Positions 10,272 through 20,099 of a DNA stretch of 64,000 nt are shown here, in pieces. The stretch comes from Agaricus subrufescens. Its lineage: Eukaryota; Basidiomycota; Agaricomycetes; Agaricales; Agaricaceae. Position numbers and translations under genes: made by a program. The notes beneath the pieces are model-generated. The model had not been told where the DNA came from, did not search any database, and saw only the letters and a program-made list of their open reading frames with translations. How positions within the stretch are numbered: position 1 is the stretch's first letter; every line of letters begins with the position of its first letter. The DNA lies in contig CM057067.1 of assembly GCA_029945375.1 (NCBI GenBank), positions 558,001 to 622,000 on the forward strand. Reading direction: 5' to 3'.

Positions 10272-11797
10272 CTAGAGTCCGCCTAGTGTGTAATGGAACC
10301 GTCGACCGCGCGTTATGTCGCGCTTCGGTCCCCCAATCCTTTTCTGCCATACTACAGGGTTATTTTCGATGGTTTGTAAGATTTCTTCACACCTAGGGCG
10401 TTTCGCAGCGTCTAATGACCAGCATCGCTCCAGCAATCCCCAAATTTCCTTATTGATAAAGCTGTCTGGATGTAGCCTGTCGTTAGCTGGTTGAGCCGGT
10501 AACTCGCCTTTTATCAACTGCCGAATAACTTGAGCGTCAGAACTAGATCCTCTGTAGGGCAATGAGCCGGTTAGAATCTATGAGGATTGGAGTCATTTAG
10601 GCACAGTCACTTTATGTATCAAGAGGAAGCACACGTACTTCGAAACACACACAGCCGAAAGCCCAGACGTCGCCTTCCCGAGTAGGCCGACTATTCAATT
10701 CTAACGATTCCGGAGAAGCCCACCGAGCTGTCATGCCAGGAAAAGGGTCCATAACCATTGCGAGACTCAGCGTTCCATTGGCCCGGATTTTCGATATTCC
10801 AAAATTAGTTATGCGGGCTATGGAAAATTCGTCGACCAACACGTTGACCTATAAACCAATGAACACAAGGGTTGGCTGTGGATATTTTGGGATATCGTAC
10901 CCCCTTGAGGCTGCCATGGGCGATATTGCGGTCATGAAGATACGCAAGGCCTCTGGCAATGTCATCAAGCTTTGAAACCTTCTCGTGAGTAGTTATCAGC
11001 GGTCGGAGAGTAGGAACTGACAAACGGTCTGCGGGAAACACCAGGTACTCGGGTCAAATACTCTACGACGTTACCATTCTCCATCCAAGGGTACAAAAAG
11101 CAGATGCGGCCATCTATGTCTTTCAGATGGAATAAACCATAAAAAGGTGTGACATTGGGATGTTCAAGTTGGCTCCAGATAAGGGCTTCTTTTGCATAAG
11201 CCTGAGAAGCGGAGCGTAAGACAAGTGCTGCCAGTGTAAACGGAAGATCTGTTCTCAAACCTTCAGCAACTCGTCTTGACCTTGTTTGTTGTAGACACGC
11301 ACGACCTTGAAGCATAGATTCTGCCCCTGATAACGCCCTTGGAAGATATCACAAAATCCTCCTCCTCCATCTTTCTGTAAGAGATCCTCAATACCATCCA
11401 GGGTAGTGCAAGTGGGATAGAGCTTCGAATTCTCGCAGAGCTCGAGTAAAACCATATGGGTGCGCTCGCGGAGCTTGGGTTCCGCCAGTTTCAAGAAATC
11501 CGGATGCGATGCTACCTAAAATACAGAAATGAATAACATTGATAAGGTATATTCAGTAATCTGGAATGCTGACTGCATTCAGATAGTTGATCATCAGCTG
11601 TGCGTTACTATCCGTCAAATTCATGAGAGCTCTATTCTTCTCCTGATGGAAAACAAGCTCAGAGAGCCGCTCTGTAACCTATTGGGAAGAGATCTGCTTT
11701 AAGAATCATATGTGGAAGAATACTAGTATAATACCTCCTTCATCCCCGAGGACTCCTCGCCTGCCAGATCCGCTCCCGCCGTAGGACTGGAAAGCAT
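10272..11797 (-). CDS. tandem kinase paralogue, likely pseudokinase
   Basis: Exon pieces parallel those of the neighbour: start at 11797 (MLSSPTAGAD), the N-lobe frame around 11494-11285 (GGGGFCDIFQG, lysine in CFKVVRVY), 11222-11060 (WMENGNVVEYL), catalytic-loop exon near 10980-10900, activation-loop exon 10850-10643, last exon ending 10272. The frame can be kept open throughout by shifting the splice sites of intron 4, and intron 2 has a weak GTCAGC donor. The catalytic loop reads HGSLKG, not HGDLKG, and the DFG motif reads NFG, so both catalytic aspartates are gone while the ATP lysine and C-lobe (CWSLDAAKRP) remain. The C-terminus stops about 30-40 residues earlier than the neighbour. It could be a regulatory pseudokinase or an early pseudogene. 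Confidence 0.65.
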
Positions 11798-14508
11798 ATT
11801 AAAAGTAGCGAATGTAACTTAGGGTACGAGGAAGAGACAACTGGATGATAGTAAGAGGGATGGATAGTGGTACGGCTGATAGCTGGCTGATGGCCTGAAT
11901 GCGACCGATCCGTGATACACCAGGGGCTGCTATCGGAAAAATCCGTCCAACCAAGCGAGTAACGGGGTTACAGATTCTGTACAGATTCCGGTGGCATGCA
12001 TCTGTATGGGCAACGGTCCCACAAATTCGATCTAAGCCAAATATTCAATTGTTACTTTGGTCGTGTTGTTGCCCATTTCAAGAATCAAGTATGCAGTACA
12101 GAGAGAGTACACTGGCCGATCTTTCTAAAGCGATGAAGCAAATTAGAACCGTCTGAATCTCCCCTCACCGCGTTAGGAAAGGGGTTTCAGCAACATCGGC
12201 GTTATGCTGCCCGGGATGTTCAAGAAGCCACAGTTTCAGTCAGGCTCCTTCCAGCTCGCTCGACAAGTTCGATGTTTAGCAAGAGGGCCAAGCACCGCGT
12301 AAAGAGGTGTGCTCCTGGTGAGCGGCTGGCACCAGATACGGGCAAACTCATACCTTGTTCGTGTTTGGTCGAGTCTGCTTTAGGACATACGCGCGTGAGT
12401 CGGCTGCGAAGGAACCTGATCTTCAGTTATCTTTATCACCATCTCACCCAACACCGGCAAGTACGTCTATTCGGGGTTGAAGCGCCGCCCTTTTGAAATT
12501 ACTCTTGACCTCCATGAGTATTCACTGGGTTAATTTTATATCCATTATGGACTAATCTAGTCTTAGCAAATGTTTGCGTTAGGCTATTTGAAACCAACGG
12601 AGCTCATGGTATTGCTGAGCTCGTGACCTCAGTATTATATGAACGACAGCTTGAAATTTGACATGAAGAGATCGGCGACATTAAGCGATTATCACCAAGT
12701 ATACCTTCTCCAGATTGTTCAATGTTTCCCGAGCCATGCTCTCGACAAATCTAGTTGTAAGTGACCTGAAAAAATACCTCCAATGGCAGTCGGCATCGAT
12801 GTCACTCATTCTTGTCTCGCGGACGTCAAAAAAACTCCTTCAATCACGGCTGTTGTTGCTATCGTTGACCGCGATTCTATACAATTTCCTACTAAGAGCT
12901 ACAGAAAGGGGTATGTAAAGCCCTTGGTGTGTCATCACCAGACCTGAAAGGTTACAGATGGTGAACGACCTCAAATTGGATCTAATGCTTTACCGGGGCT
13001 TAAAACCGTTCCAACTGAAGAATGCTAGATATCTTGAACGCATTCTCGTTTACCGCCGTGATGGCGCTCTACAGTGAGTGTAAAGAATCCCTTTTTGAAG
13101 ATATTGGTCAGCTCGCCCCTTCCAGGACGATTATTATCATGTGTGAGATGTGGCATATACCTATAGGCTAAACGCTAGCATACTCGATTCTCTTCCACTA
13201 GCAATAGAGATGGCGGTGGCAAGCTTCACCATCTGCCCGGAACTGTGACCAACACGCCGAGTGCCAACCCTCAATTACCTCCAAGGCACTTATTTATCTC
13301 GCGATTTGAAAGATCCACTTATCGGATCACTTCATTCATTGAGTGGTGTAAGGGCCATTTTTAGAGTGGGAATAGATTTCTCATTATGGAGATTGTTACT
13401 GGCGGCAGAATACTTCGGTTCATTCAAGGTCCGAGCACTGAGTCTACCCTTTACCTCATTATCCATAATGAGATTGGGTTTACCCCAGGAGGACTGTTCC
13501 GGTGGTACAGGGTAATTGGGTATACTCCAGGTATACTCTGTTGTAGTTTTTGAAACCAGGAATATACGGCAAAAACAATGGTCGGGCTGGCTCTTGTCTT
13601 ATTCTTGCCTGGGGAAGGTGGTAACTAACAAGATAACTTTGCGTCATTCTTGAAAACAATTTTGTGTTACCACTGGTTTATTATGCGATGATTGACCCTA
13701 TTTATGGGTAAAGTACTGCAGGTACGGGGGTAAAGATAGGCTACTAGCTCTAATGCTTTAATATAAGGATATACAGATAAAGGGAATTAATGCACCAGAT
13801 GTCATCCAGCTGAGAGTGGGAGACCAGTGGCTGTGAAGCATGTTGAATAAGAAGCAGTGGCCAGGCATGCAAAATGGGCAAAATTAATTGATTATCAAGG
13901 CATCAGGAGGCTCACACAATAAGCAGTGAGGCACACCCGAGGGGCACATGTCCAAACAAAATTTGATAGGATGGCATCATAATGTGTACATATTCCCTCA
14001 AGATAACTCACATTATTGAAAAATTTCCCCCCATTTGTCTTCTGGCTAAACCCAGTTTCTCATCCAATCTTTTTTTGTTTGCTCCTCATCCCTTGGTAAT
14101 TGGTGTGTCCATTTCAAGTGGCCAGGTCTGAGGTCATGAGGTGGTCATGAGGATCACGTGCCCCTTTGGCACCCTCCTATTCCCTCCAAGTCTTTATTTA
14201 CCAGTCTGCCTTTTGACCAGGCTCCTTCCCCAGGCTCCTTCCCAGCCCCTCACTGAGTCAGCAAGAGACTTTGGTGGTATAAAACCAATAAATTCAAAAT
14301 CTGTATTTTATTTGGCTCTAGTCTAAGGACAAGGAATGGTATAAAAGGAAATAGCTGATTTGCATGAGTTTGATCTAGCATGATGACACCTGTGACCCTG
14401 TCAAAGAACTCAGTTTTTGAGCTTGTTTGCAGATTAACATATATCAAAACCCAGCAGATTCAGGACTGAAAAGCATCCAAGAAGTATTCCATAATTATTT
14501 TATTGTAT
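11798..14508. other. 2.7-kb gap without recognised genes
   Basis: Only short frames occur (up to about 88 codons) and none resembles a known family. 13500-14500 is AT-richer and looks like old repeat sequence. The segment ends at the 5-bp target duplication of Ty3 copy A. Confidence 0.5.
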
Positions 14509-14513
14509 ATAGA

Positions 14514-14804
14514 TGTTACGATCTATTTCCGTTATCGTCCCCTGACCCAGGTCCACATGCTACTGCTCCACACCCATATGCTCGCCTTACCTATTTCGTG
14601 TACTTGTTCTCATCGTTAGTCAGACACCTCGGGCATACTTACTCAGCCCGCTTTCTACTTCTATTATTAGGTAGTCGACTCCTCTATAAGTAGCGTAGTT
14701 ATACTCTGTATTCCTTACGCTTTACCAACTCGCTATATTCCCTTATCGCTCTCAAGTCTTTGCCTTAAGTTGCAACCTGAGCTAATCGCTATAAGGTCGT
14801 AACA
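14514..14804 (+). repeat. 5' LTR of Ty3 copy A
   Basis: 291 bp, TGTTACG...CGTAACA. It holds a TATA box (CTATAAG at 14684-14690) and, 32 bp after the start of the TATA motif, ACGCTTTACCAA (14717-14728), the likely 5' end of the transcript. The 3' half is the most conserved part among copies. Confidence 0.95.
14685..14728 (+). promoter_or_regulatory. Ty3 LTR core promoter and transcript start
   Basis: TATAAG at 14685-14690 is followed 32 bp later by ACGCTTTACCAA at 14717. The same spacing occurs in the LTRs of B and C. The start site is inferred from the TATA distance and from its complementarity to the primer-binding site. Confidence 0.6.
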
Positions 14805-14805
14805 T

Positions 14806-14817
14806 TTGGTAAAGCGT
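14806..14817 (+). other. primer-binding site, self-priming type
   Basis: TTGGTAAAGCGT, starting two bases after the 5' LTR, is the exact reverse complement of ACGCTTTACCAA at 14717-14728, the predicted RNA 5' end. This is the arrangement of the Tf1/sushi group, where the transcript folds back and primes its own minus strand instead of using a tRNA. The same pair exists in copies B and C. Confidence 0.7.
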
Positions 14818-14882
14818 CGTAAAGCTCACCTTGCAGAAAGACCTCTAGTCATTGAGGCAGGAAACCGCGACAAGCTCAGTAT

Positions 14883-16013
14883 ATGAGCACAGACGACACA
14901 GAACTATTCGGAATCGATTTTGAAACACTTTTCTTCGAAGGACACAGAAACGGAAACAGATTTGAAGCCCTCAGACACGAGGAAGACCAGGAAACCGAAA
15001 CACCGTCAGAAAACGACGAACAGGAATCAGAAGAACCAGACCCAGTACAAGTACCGAAGAACACACCACTCGACGAAGATCTTAACCGACTAGCGAAAGA
15101 ACTCGAAGAACTAGAACTGAAAGAAATGGCGACCAACAACACCGAGACCAAGTCTACCAACGCAATCGACCACAAAGATGTCATGGAACCAGGATTTTTC
15201 AATGGAGACAGGAACAAGTTTAACGACTGGTGGAGAGGAATGAACATTTTCCTCAAATTTAGCAAATATGAAGACGCAGATTCGAAGATACTACTCGTCA
15301 CCAACCGCCTGAGAGGAGAAATCCCAGGATGGTTCGCCAAACAATGGGAAGACAAGATTATCAAAGGAGACGATACCGCGGATTGGAAAGCTTTTGCCGA
15401 AGAAATCGTGGAGGCCTTTTCCCCCGGAAACGAACAACAGATCGCCAAAGACAAGATCGAATCCTTTAAACAAGGAAACCTTCACACCAACGACTTCCTT
15501 GTCAAATTTACCGCCCTCGTTCATCAATCTAGATCTAGCGAGGATCACGCGCTCTACCTTCTGAAACAGCACACCAGATCAGATGTAATCCACACCATTT
15601 TGGGTTACCCCCCGAATGCCATCCCCACAACCCTCAAAGGATGGATCGCCGCCATTGGATCCGTTGGGAAAGGATGGGAGGACACTGAAAGACGACGAAA
15701 TGATCACCGCACCGCTACGGGAGTCACCTATGGAGGAAGTGGACAACCCATGGAGATAGGAGCCAGGAAATTGGAATGGGATGCCAACGGCAAACCCAAA
15801 TGCCTCAAATGCGGTAAATTCGGCCACATAAAGAAAGAATGCCGAAACCAAGGATCAAGATCCAACATCAAATGCTATAATTGTGGCAAACCGGGCCACA
15901 TCGCCAAAGTCTGCCGAAGCCCCAAGAAACAAACCAAGATTCGTGCCATTACCACCGGAGAGGAAGGAACTGCCGAAGAAACTCAACAGGATTTTCCCGA
16001 AGGTTCGGAGTAG
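14883..16013 (+). CDS. gag: Ty3 copy A Gag
   Basis: 376 residues. An acidic N-terminus (MSTDDTELFGIDFETLFFEG) is followed by a capsid-like helical region (FFNGDRNKFNDWWRGMNIFL, FAKQWEDKI, FSPGNEQQIA, about 95-200) and two CCHC zinc knuckles near residues 307 and 330 (CLKCGKFGHIKKEC and CYNCGKPGHIAKVC). Gag forms the virus-like particle and packages element RNA. It starts 66 bp after the PBS at the first ATG that gives the full frame, and ends at TAG 16011-16013. Pol starts 32 bp further in another frame, and the pol frame itself has a stop at 16025-16027, so no frameshift from gag into pol is possible in this copy. Confidence 0.9.
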   Translation: MSTDDTELFGIDFETLFFEGHRNGNRFEALRHEEDQETETPSENDEQESEEPDPVQVPKNTPLDEDLNRLAKELEELELKEMATNNTETKSTNAIDHKDVMEPGFFNGDRNKFNDWWRGMNIFLKFSKYEDADSKILLVTNRLRGEIPGWFAKQWEDKIIKGDDTADWKAFAEEIVEAFSPGNEQQIAKDKIESFKQGNLHTNDFLVKFTALVHQSRSSEDHALYLLKQHTRSDVIHTILGYPPNAIPTTLKGWIAAIGSVGKGWEDTERRRNDHRTATGVTYGGSGQPMEIGARKLEWDANGKPKCLKCGKFGHIKKECRNQGSRSNIKCYNCGKPGHIAKVCRSPKKQTKIRAITTGEEGTAEETQQDFPEGSE

Positions 16014-16031
16014 GCACGAACTCGTGAACCG

Positions 16032-16049
16032 ATGTATCTAGTCGTATGA
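16032..16049 (+). CDS. 5-codon mini-ORF with ATGA overlap at the pol start
   Basis: ATG TAT CTA GTC GTA TGA (MYLVV) lies between the gag stop and pol. Its TGA overlaps the pol ATG as ATGA (16046-16049). The same mini-ORF is present in copy B (23797-23814, MYLAV) and C (30372-30389, MYLAI) with the same overlap. An AUGA junction can support termination-reinitiation, so this may be how ribosomes reach pol after gag. Confidence 0.45.
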   Translation: MYLVV

Positions 16050-19000
16050 GAAATCGATATGTTTGCCCTCAGAAGCGACTAGGAGTGCAGGAGTTAATAC
16101 TCAAACCGGAAATCACCAAACCTAATGGAGAGACGTTCCAAGCCAAAACCATGCTCGACTCGGGATGCACCCACACCTGTATCGACAAACGAACTGTCTA
16201 TAAACAGAAAATCCCCACCCATAAACTCGACCATCCCATCCAAGCAACCAACGCCGACGGTACCCCAAGCGGAAAAGAACCCATTACCAAATTCGTCAGC
16301 CTGGATCTAAACATAGAAGGACACCAAGAAACTATCGACGCAGTTGTAGCCGAACTGGACTCAGCGGACATTTTCATTGGACATGATTGGTTAACCAAAC
16401 ACAACCCGGAAATCGACTGGAATCGAGGAACCGTAACCTTCTCAAGATGCCCACCCGAATGCTCAGTCAAACACACCAACTTCTTACTACCGGAACACCT
16501 ACGACGCCTCCAGACCAAATGGGAAGACTTCGAAGAAGAAAAGGAACCCGACCCGACCAATCCCCTCGATCTACCTGAATACATGAGACCATATACCCAC
16601 CTCTTCAACAAGAAGAACTTCGACAAGCTACCGAAACGGACCCAATGGGACCACGAGGTCAACCTACTTCCGGACGCCCCAAACGAAATCGACGCAAAAG
16701 TCTACGAAATGACTCCGAAGGAGGAAATCGAGCTCAACAAATTTCTGGATGAAAACCTCGCCACCAAGCGCATCAGACCGTCTAAAAGCCCTTACGCAGC
16801 CCCCTGCTTCTTTGTCCCCAAGAAAGACGGCTCACTAAGGCTATGCCAGGATTATCGCAAACTCAACTCGGTTACCATAAAAGACAAAACCCCCCTACCA
16901 CTAATCAGCGAAGTCATCGGGAAATTAAAACACGCCAAATATTTCAACAAACTCGACATCATCTGGGGTTATAACAATGTACGAATCAAGGAAGGAGACG
17001 AGTGGAAAGGAGCTATCCTCACCAACAGAGGACTTTTCGAACCAACGGTCATGTTCTTCGGAATGTGCAACTCGCCAGCCACTTTCTCTCGCTGGATGAC
17101 CACCATCTTCAGAGAAATGATCCAAGACGGCTCACTAGTCAACTACATAGACGATTTCGCCATTCCTGCCGATTCACTCCCCGAACTAGAAGAACGAACA
17201 TTGCGATTCCTAAAAATAGCGGACGAAAACAACCTATGCTTCAAACGAACCAAATGCGAGTTTAATGCAACCAAGATCTCGATGCTCGGAACGGTTATAG
17301 GAGACGGTCAAGCAAGCATGGAAACTGAAAAAGTCGAATCGGTCCGGAACTGGAAAACACCAACCTGCGTAAAGGACGTCGAACGGTTTATCGGTTTTGC
17401 AAATTTCTACCGACGCTTTATTCAAGACTTTAGCACTCTCGCTGCACCGCTCAATGCCTTGAAGGGAGGTAAAACCCCAAAACCCTGGAAATGGACCGCC
17501 GAGGAACAAAACGCCTTCGAAGCCATCAAAACCGCCATCACCAATGAACCCGTCCTAGCCCTGCCAGACAACGAAGGAAAATTCAGACTCGAAACCGACG
17601 CATCCAACGTAGGAATCGGAGCAGTTCTATCCCAGGAACAAGAAGGAAAATGGCACCCAGTCGCCTTCATGTCCAAAGCCCTCACCGACGCAGAAAAGAA
17701 CTACGAAATCTACGACAAAGAACTCCTAGCTATAGTCAAGGCAATCAAGAACTGGAGACACTATCTACTAGACGCCAAGCATCAGTTCGAAATCTGGACC
17801 GACCATGAAAACCTCAAATACTTCCGCGAACCACAAAAACTAAATGCCCGTCAGGCCCGATGGTATCTCATGCTCCAAGAATACGATTACTTGCTCCGAC
17901 ACATCCCTGGCAAAACCAACGTTAAAGCCGATATCCTATCCAGACTCTTCCGACACGAAAACCCCGAGGAAGAAACCCAAATCGAGATGTTCAAAGACCG
18001 CATTATCCTACGAACCTTATCCGAAATTCCCACCTCACTAGAAACCACCATGCTCCTAAATCGAAATTTCTCGATCTCCGCGGACCCCGACATACTGAAA
18101 CAAATTAGCAACTCCAAACACCAAGAGAACCGTGTCATCCAAGAAAAGAACAAGAGACCCGACCAATTCTGGGAAGAAAACGGTATAATCTACCGAAACG
18201 GGAAGATCTATGTACCAGAGGAACCCAAACTTCGAGAATCCATTCTTTCGGACCATCACAACCCACCTGACATCGGTCACCCCGGTTCTTATCGCATGCT
18301 CGAACTAGTAAAACGAACCTTCTGGTGGCCCACGATCAAAACGGACGTCAAAAGATTCGTGAAAGGATGTACCGAATGCCAGAGAAACAAAATCAACCGA
18401 CAACCCGGTCACACGCCCCTCAAACCGCTACCCATCCCCGAAGCACCATGGCAAGAAATATCCATCGACTTGATCGGCCCCCTACCTAAGTCCGAGGACC
18501 ACGACGCCATACTTGTAATTGTCGATCGATTCTCCAAAATGATCCACCTCATCCCCACCGAAACTTCTCTCACGTCAAGACAACTAGCCGAAATTTACAA
18601 GAAGGACATCTGGCGCATACACGGAATACCCAAACGCATTATCAGCGACAGAGGCCCCCAGTTCGCCTCTAAGTTCATGAAGGAATTATGCTCCGCCCTA
18701 GGAATTGAAAGAAATCTATCTACCGCTTACCACCCACAAACGGACGGCCAAACGGAGAGGATCAACCAAGAAGTCGAAGCCTATTTACGAAACTTCGTCA
18801 ACTACAAACAAAATGACTGGGCAAAATGGCTTCCCACCGCTGAATTCCAATACAATGACAAGACCCACGCCGCAACCAAGCAGACGCCATTCTTCCTCAC
18901 GTATGGTATTCACCCTTGGAAAGGAAATCTAACCGTTAACTCGGATAACCCCCTGGCCAACGACTTCACCGCGGAATTAGAAAAAACGCGAAACGAAGCA

Positions 19001-19501
19001 CGAGCAGCCCTAGAAGAATACAATTCCATTATGTCCGAACGCGGTAATCTGAAACGGCAGAAAAACCCCCTATCGAAAGGAGATCTAGTTTTCCTGGAAG
19101 CTACCAACATACGATCTAACCGCCCTTCTGGAAAATTCGACAACAAACGCTACGGACCCTTTGAAATTCTGGAGCCCATTGGAGAAACCTCGTTCCGTCT
19201 AAAATTACCTGAAACCTGGACTATACACGACGTCTTCCATTCTTCTCTCCTCACCAAATTCAACGAACCCGAGTTCGACTGTCAAAAGACTCCACCTCCA
19301 CCCCCCCCAGATATTGTTAACAACGAAGAAGAATACGAAGTAGAGGAAATCCGTGGACATAGGAAGAAAGGCCGAGGAACTCAATACCTGGTACACTGGA
19401 AAGGATACGACAACTCCGAGGATACGTGGCAATCCGCAGCAGACCTTGCGAATGCACAAGAGCTCCTATCCGAATATAGGAAACACAATAAACTCCTGTG
19501 A
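16046..19501 (+). CDS. pol: Ty3 copy A Pol (protease, RT, RNase H, integrase, chromodomain)
   Basis: 1151 residues. Aspartic protease D-S-G at 38-40 (MLDSGCTHTC); RT with PCFFVPKKDGSLRLC and YIDDFA near 367; RNase H with LETDASNVGIGAVLSQ near 514; integrase HHCC zinc domain starting near 735 (H-H...C-x2-C in CTECQ); catalytic core with D near 808 (ISIDLIGPLP), D near 868 (ISDRGPQFAS) and E 36 residues later (HPQTDGQTER); GPY/F module (RYGPFEILEP); chromodomain near 1095-1145 (YLVHWKGYDNSEDTW). The chromodomain should steer insertion to histone-marked chromatin. All key motifs are intact. TATAAAAGG starts two bases after the stop codon. Confidence 0.95.
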   Translation: MRNRYVCPQKRLGVQELILKPEITKPNGETFQAKTMLDSGCTHTCIDKRTVYKQKIPTHKLDHPIQATNADGTPSGKEPITKFVSLDLNIEGHQETIDAVVAELDSADIFIGHDWLTKHNPEIDWNRGTVTFSRCPPECSVKHTNFLLPEHLRRLQTKWEDFEEEKEPDPTNPLDLPEYMRPYTHLFNKKNFDKLPKRTQWDHEVNLLPDAPNEIDAKVYEMTPKEEIELNKFLDENLATKRIRPSKSPYAAPCFFVPKKDGSLRLCQDYRKLNSVTIKDKTPLPLISEVIGKLKHAKYFNKLDIIWGYNNVRIKEGDEWKGAILTNRGLFEPTVMFFGMCNSPATFSRWMTTIFREMIQDGSLVNYIDDFAIPADSLPELEERTLRFLKIADENNLCFKRTKCEFNATKISMLGTVIGDGQASMETEKVESVRNWKTPTCVKDVERFIGFANFYRRFIQDFSTLAAPLNALKGGKTPKPWKWTAEEQNAFEAIKTAITNEPVLALPDNEGKFRLETDASNVGIGAVLSQEQEGKWHPVAFMSKALTDAEKNYEIYDKELLAIVKAIKNWRHYLLDAKHQFEIWTDHENLKYFREPQKLNARQARWYLMLQEYDYLLRHIPGKTNVKADILSRLFRHENPEEETQIEMFKDRIILRTLSEIPTSLETTMLLNRNFSISADPDILKQISNSKHQENRVIQEKNKRPDQFWEENGIIYRNGKIYVPEEPKLRESILSDHHNPPDIGHPGSYRMLELVKRTFWWPTIKTDVKRFVKGCTECQRNKINRQPGHTPLKPLPIPEAPWQEISIDLIGPLPKSEDHDAILVIVDRFSKMIHLIPTETSLTSRQLAEIYKKDIWRIHGIPKRIISDRGPQFASKFMKELCSALGIERNLSTAYHPQTDGQTERINQEVEAYLRNFVNYKQNDWAKWLPTAEFQYNDKTHAATKQTPFFLTYGIHPWKGNLTVNSDNPLANDFTAELEKTRNEARAALEEYNSIMSERGNLKRQKNPLSKGDLVFLEATNIRSNRPSGKFDNKRYGPFEILEPIGETSFRLKLPETWTIHDVFHSSLLTKFNEPEFDCQKTPPPPPPDIVNNEEEYEVEEIRGHRKKGRGTQYLVHWKGYDNSEDTWQSAADLANAQELLSEYRKHNKLL

Positions 19502-19502
19502 A

Positions 19503-19511
19503 TATAAAAGG
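19503..19511 (+). promoter_or_regulatory. TATA box before ORF3, copy A
   Basis: TATAAAAGG lies directly after the pol stop and 64 bp before the ORF3 ATG (19567). It is kept in B (27258-27266, overlapping the pol stop) and C (33843-33851). It could drive a separate ORF3 transcript. Confidence 0.5.
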
Positions 19512-19566
19512 AAACCCTCCACACAACTACCGGTATAGCATTGTCCATTGGTTCGAAGAAGACATC

Positions 19567-19971
19567 ATGAGTTCCCAAAACACCGCCGAAACCCTCACCA
19601 CCCCCGAACAGGAGGCATACCACAACCTCATCATCGATTCCTTCCGGAGCTCTGCCAAACGAGAGCTCATCGAAATCTACAGCGCGGTAACGGACGTGGA
19701 CAACCGCTACGCCCACACCTACGTCCCACTCATCTACGACCGCCCAAAAGGAGTTAACCCGGCGAATGAAGAAGAAAAGGACCACATGGTCAAGGTCATG
19801 AGGAGGGAAAGGCAGCTGATCAAGAAGATCATTAGGAAATTGCAGATGATGGAGGATGAGCTGAAAGATCTCACCGAGGAGATAAACCCGAACGCCCACG
19901 GATGGGCTGCAAATGGAACATGGGGAGATGGATGGGAAGCACCGGCAGAAGAAAACAACCAGCAACAGTAA
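19567..19971 (+). CDS. Ty3 accessory ORF3, copy A
   Basis: 134 residues (MSSQNTAETLTT...), starting at the ATG shared by copies A, B and C; an in-frame GTG upstream gives a longer reading but that part looks like leader. The conserved core reads EAYHNLIIDSFRSSAKREL, TDVDNRYAHTY, then a charged helical stretch with possible coiled-coil character (KDHMVKVMRRERQLIKKIIR), INPNAHGWAANG and a QQQ end. I recognise no family. It is intact in all three copies that retain the region, roughly 65 percent identical by eye between A and B, and has no membrane segment, so it is not an obvious envelope protein. Confidence 0.75.
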   Translation: MSSQNTAETLTTPEQEAYHNLIIDSFRSSAKRELIEIYSAVTDVDNRYAHTYVPLIYDRPKGVNPANEEEKDHMVKVMRRERQLIKKIIRKLQMMEDELKDLTEEINPNAHGWAANGTWGDGWEAPAEENNQQQ

Positions 19972-19999
19972 GAGTTGCCTAATAGGGAGGAAAGGATAA

Positions 20000-20007
20000 T
20001 ATAAAAT
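20000..20007 (+). promoter_or_regulatory. TATA box before ORF4, copy A
   Basis: TAATATAAAATC (TATA at 20000) is followed by a pyrimidine-rich tract (TCTCCTCTCTCTC) and lies about 100 bp before the ORF4 ATG. The same element with a CT tract occurs in B (27767) and C (34340). It may start a separate ORF4 mRNA. Confidence 0.5.
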
Positions 20008-20099
20008 CAAACCGTTTTTCGTCTCCTCTCTCTCATTCCAATCTGCCCAACATTGCGCTCACAGCTAAATACGCTCCCCTGCTCGAACTTCTAGCCAGC

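Noticed and set aside
10272..11797. Distal kinase as a plain pseudogene
   Set aside because: A full frame can be kept with plausible splice sites; only the catalytic residues are lost, so pseudokinase is the better description for now.
16000..16050. -1 frameshift between gag and pol in copy A
   Set aside because: The pol frame has a stop at 16025-16027, beyond the gag stop at 16011-16013, so the frames do not overlap. In B and C they do, but no clear slippery heptamer is seen.
19498..19566. GTG start extending ORF3 upstream
   Set aside because: The extension overlaps the pol stop and the TATA-like sequence; the ATG at 19567 is shared by all copies.
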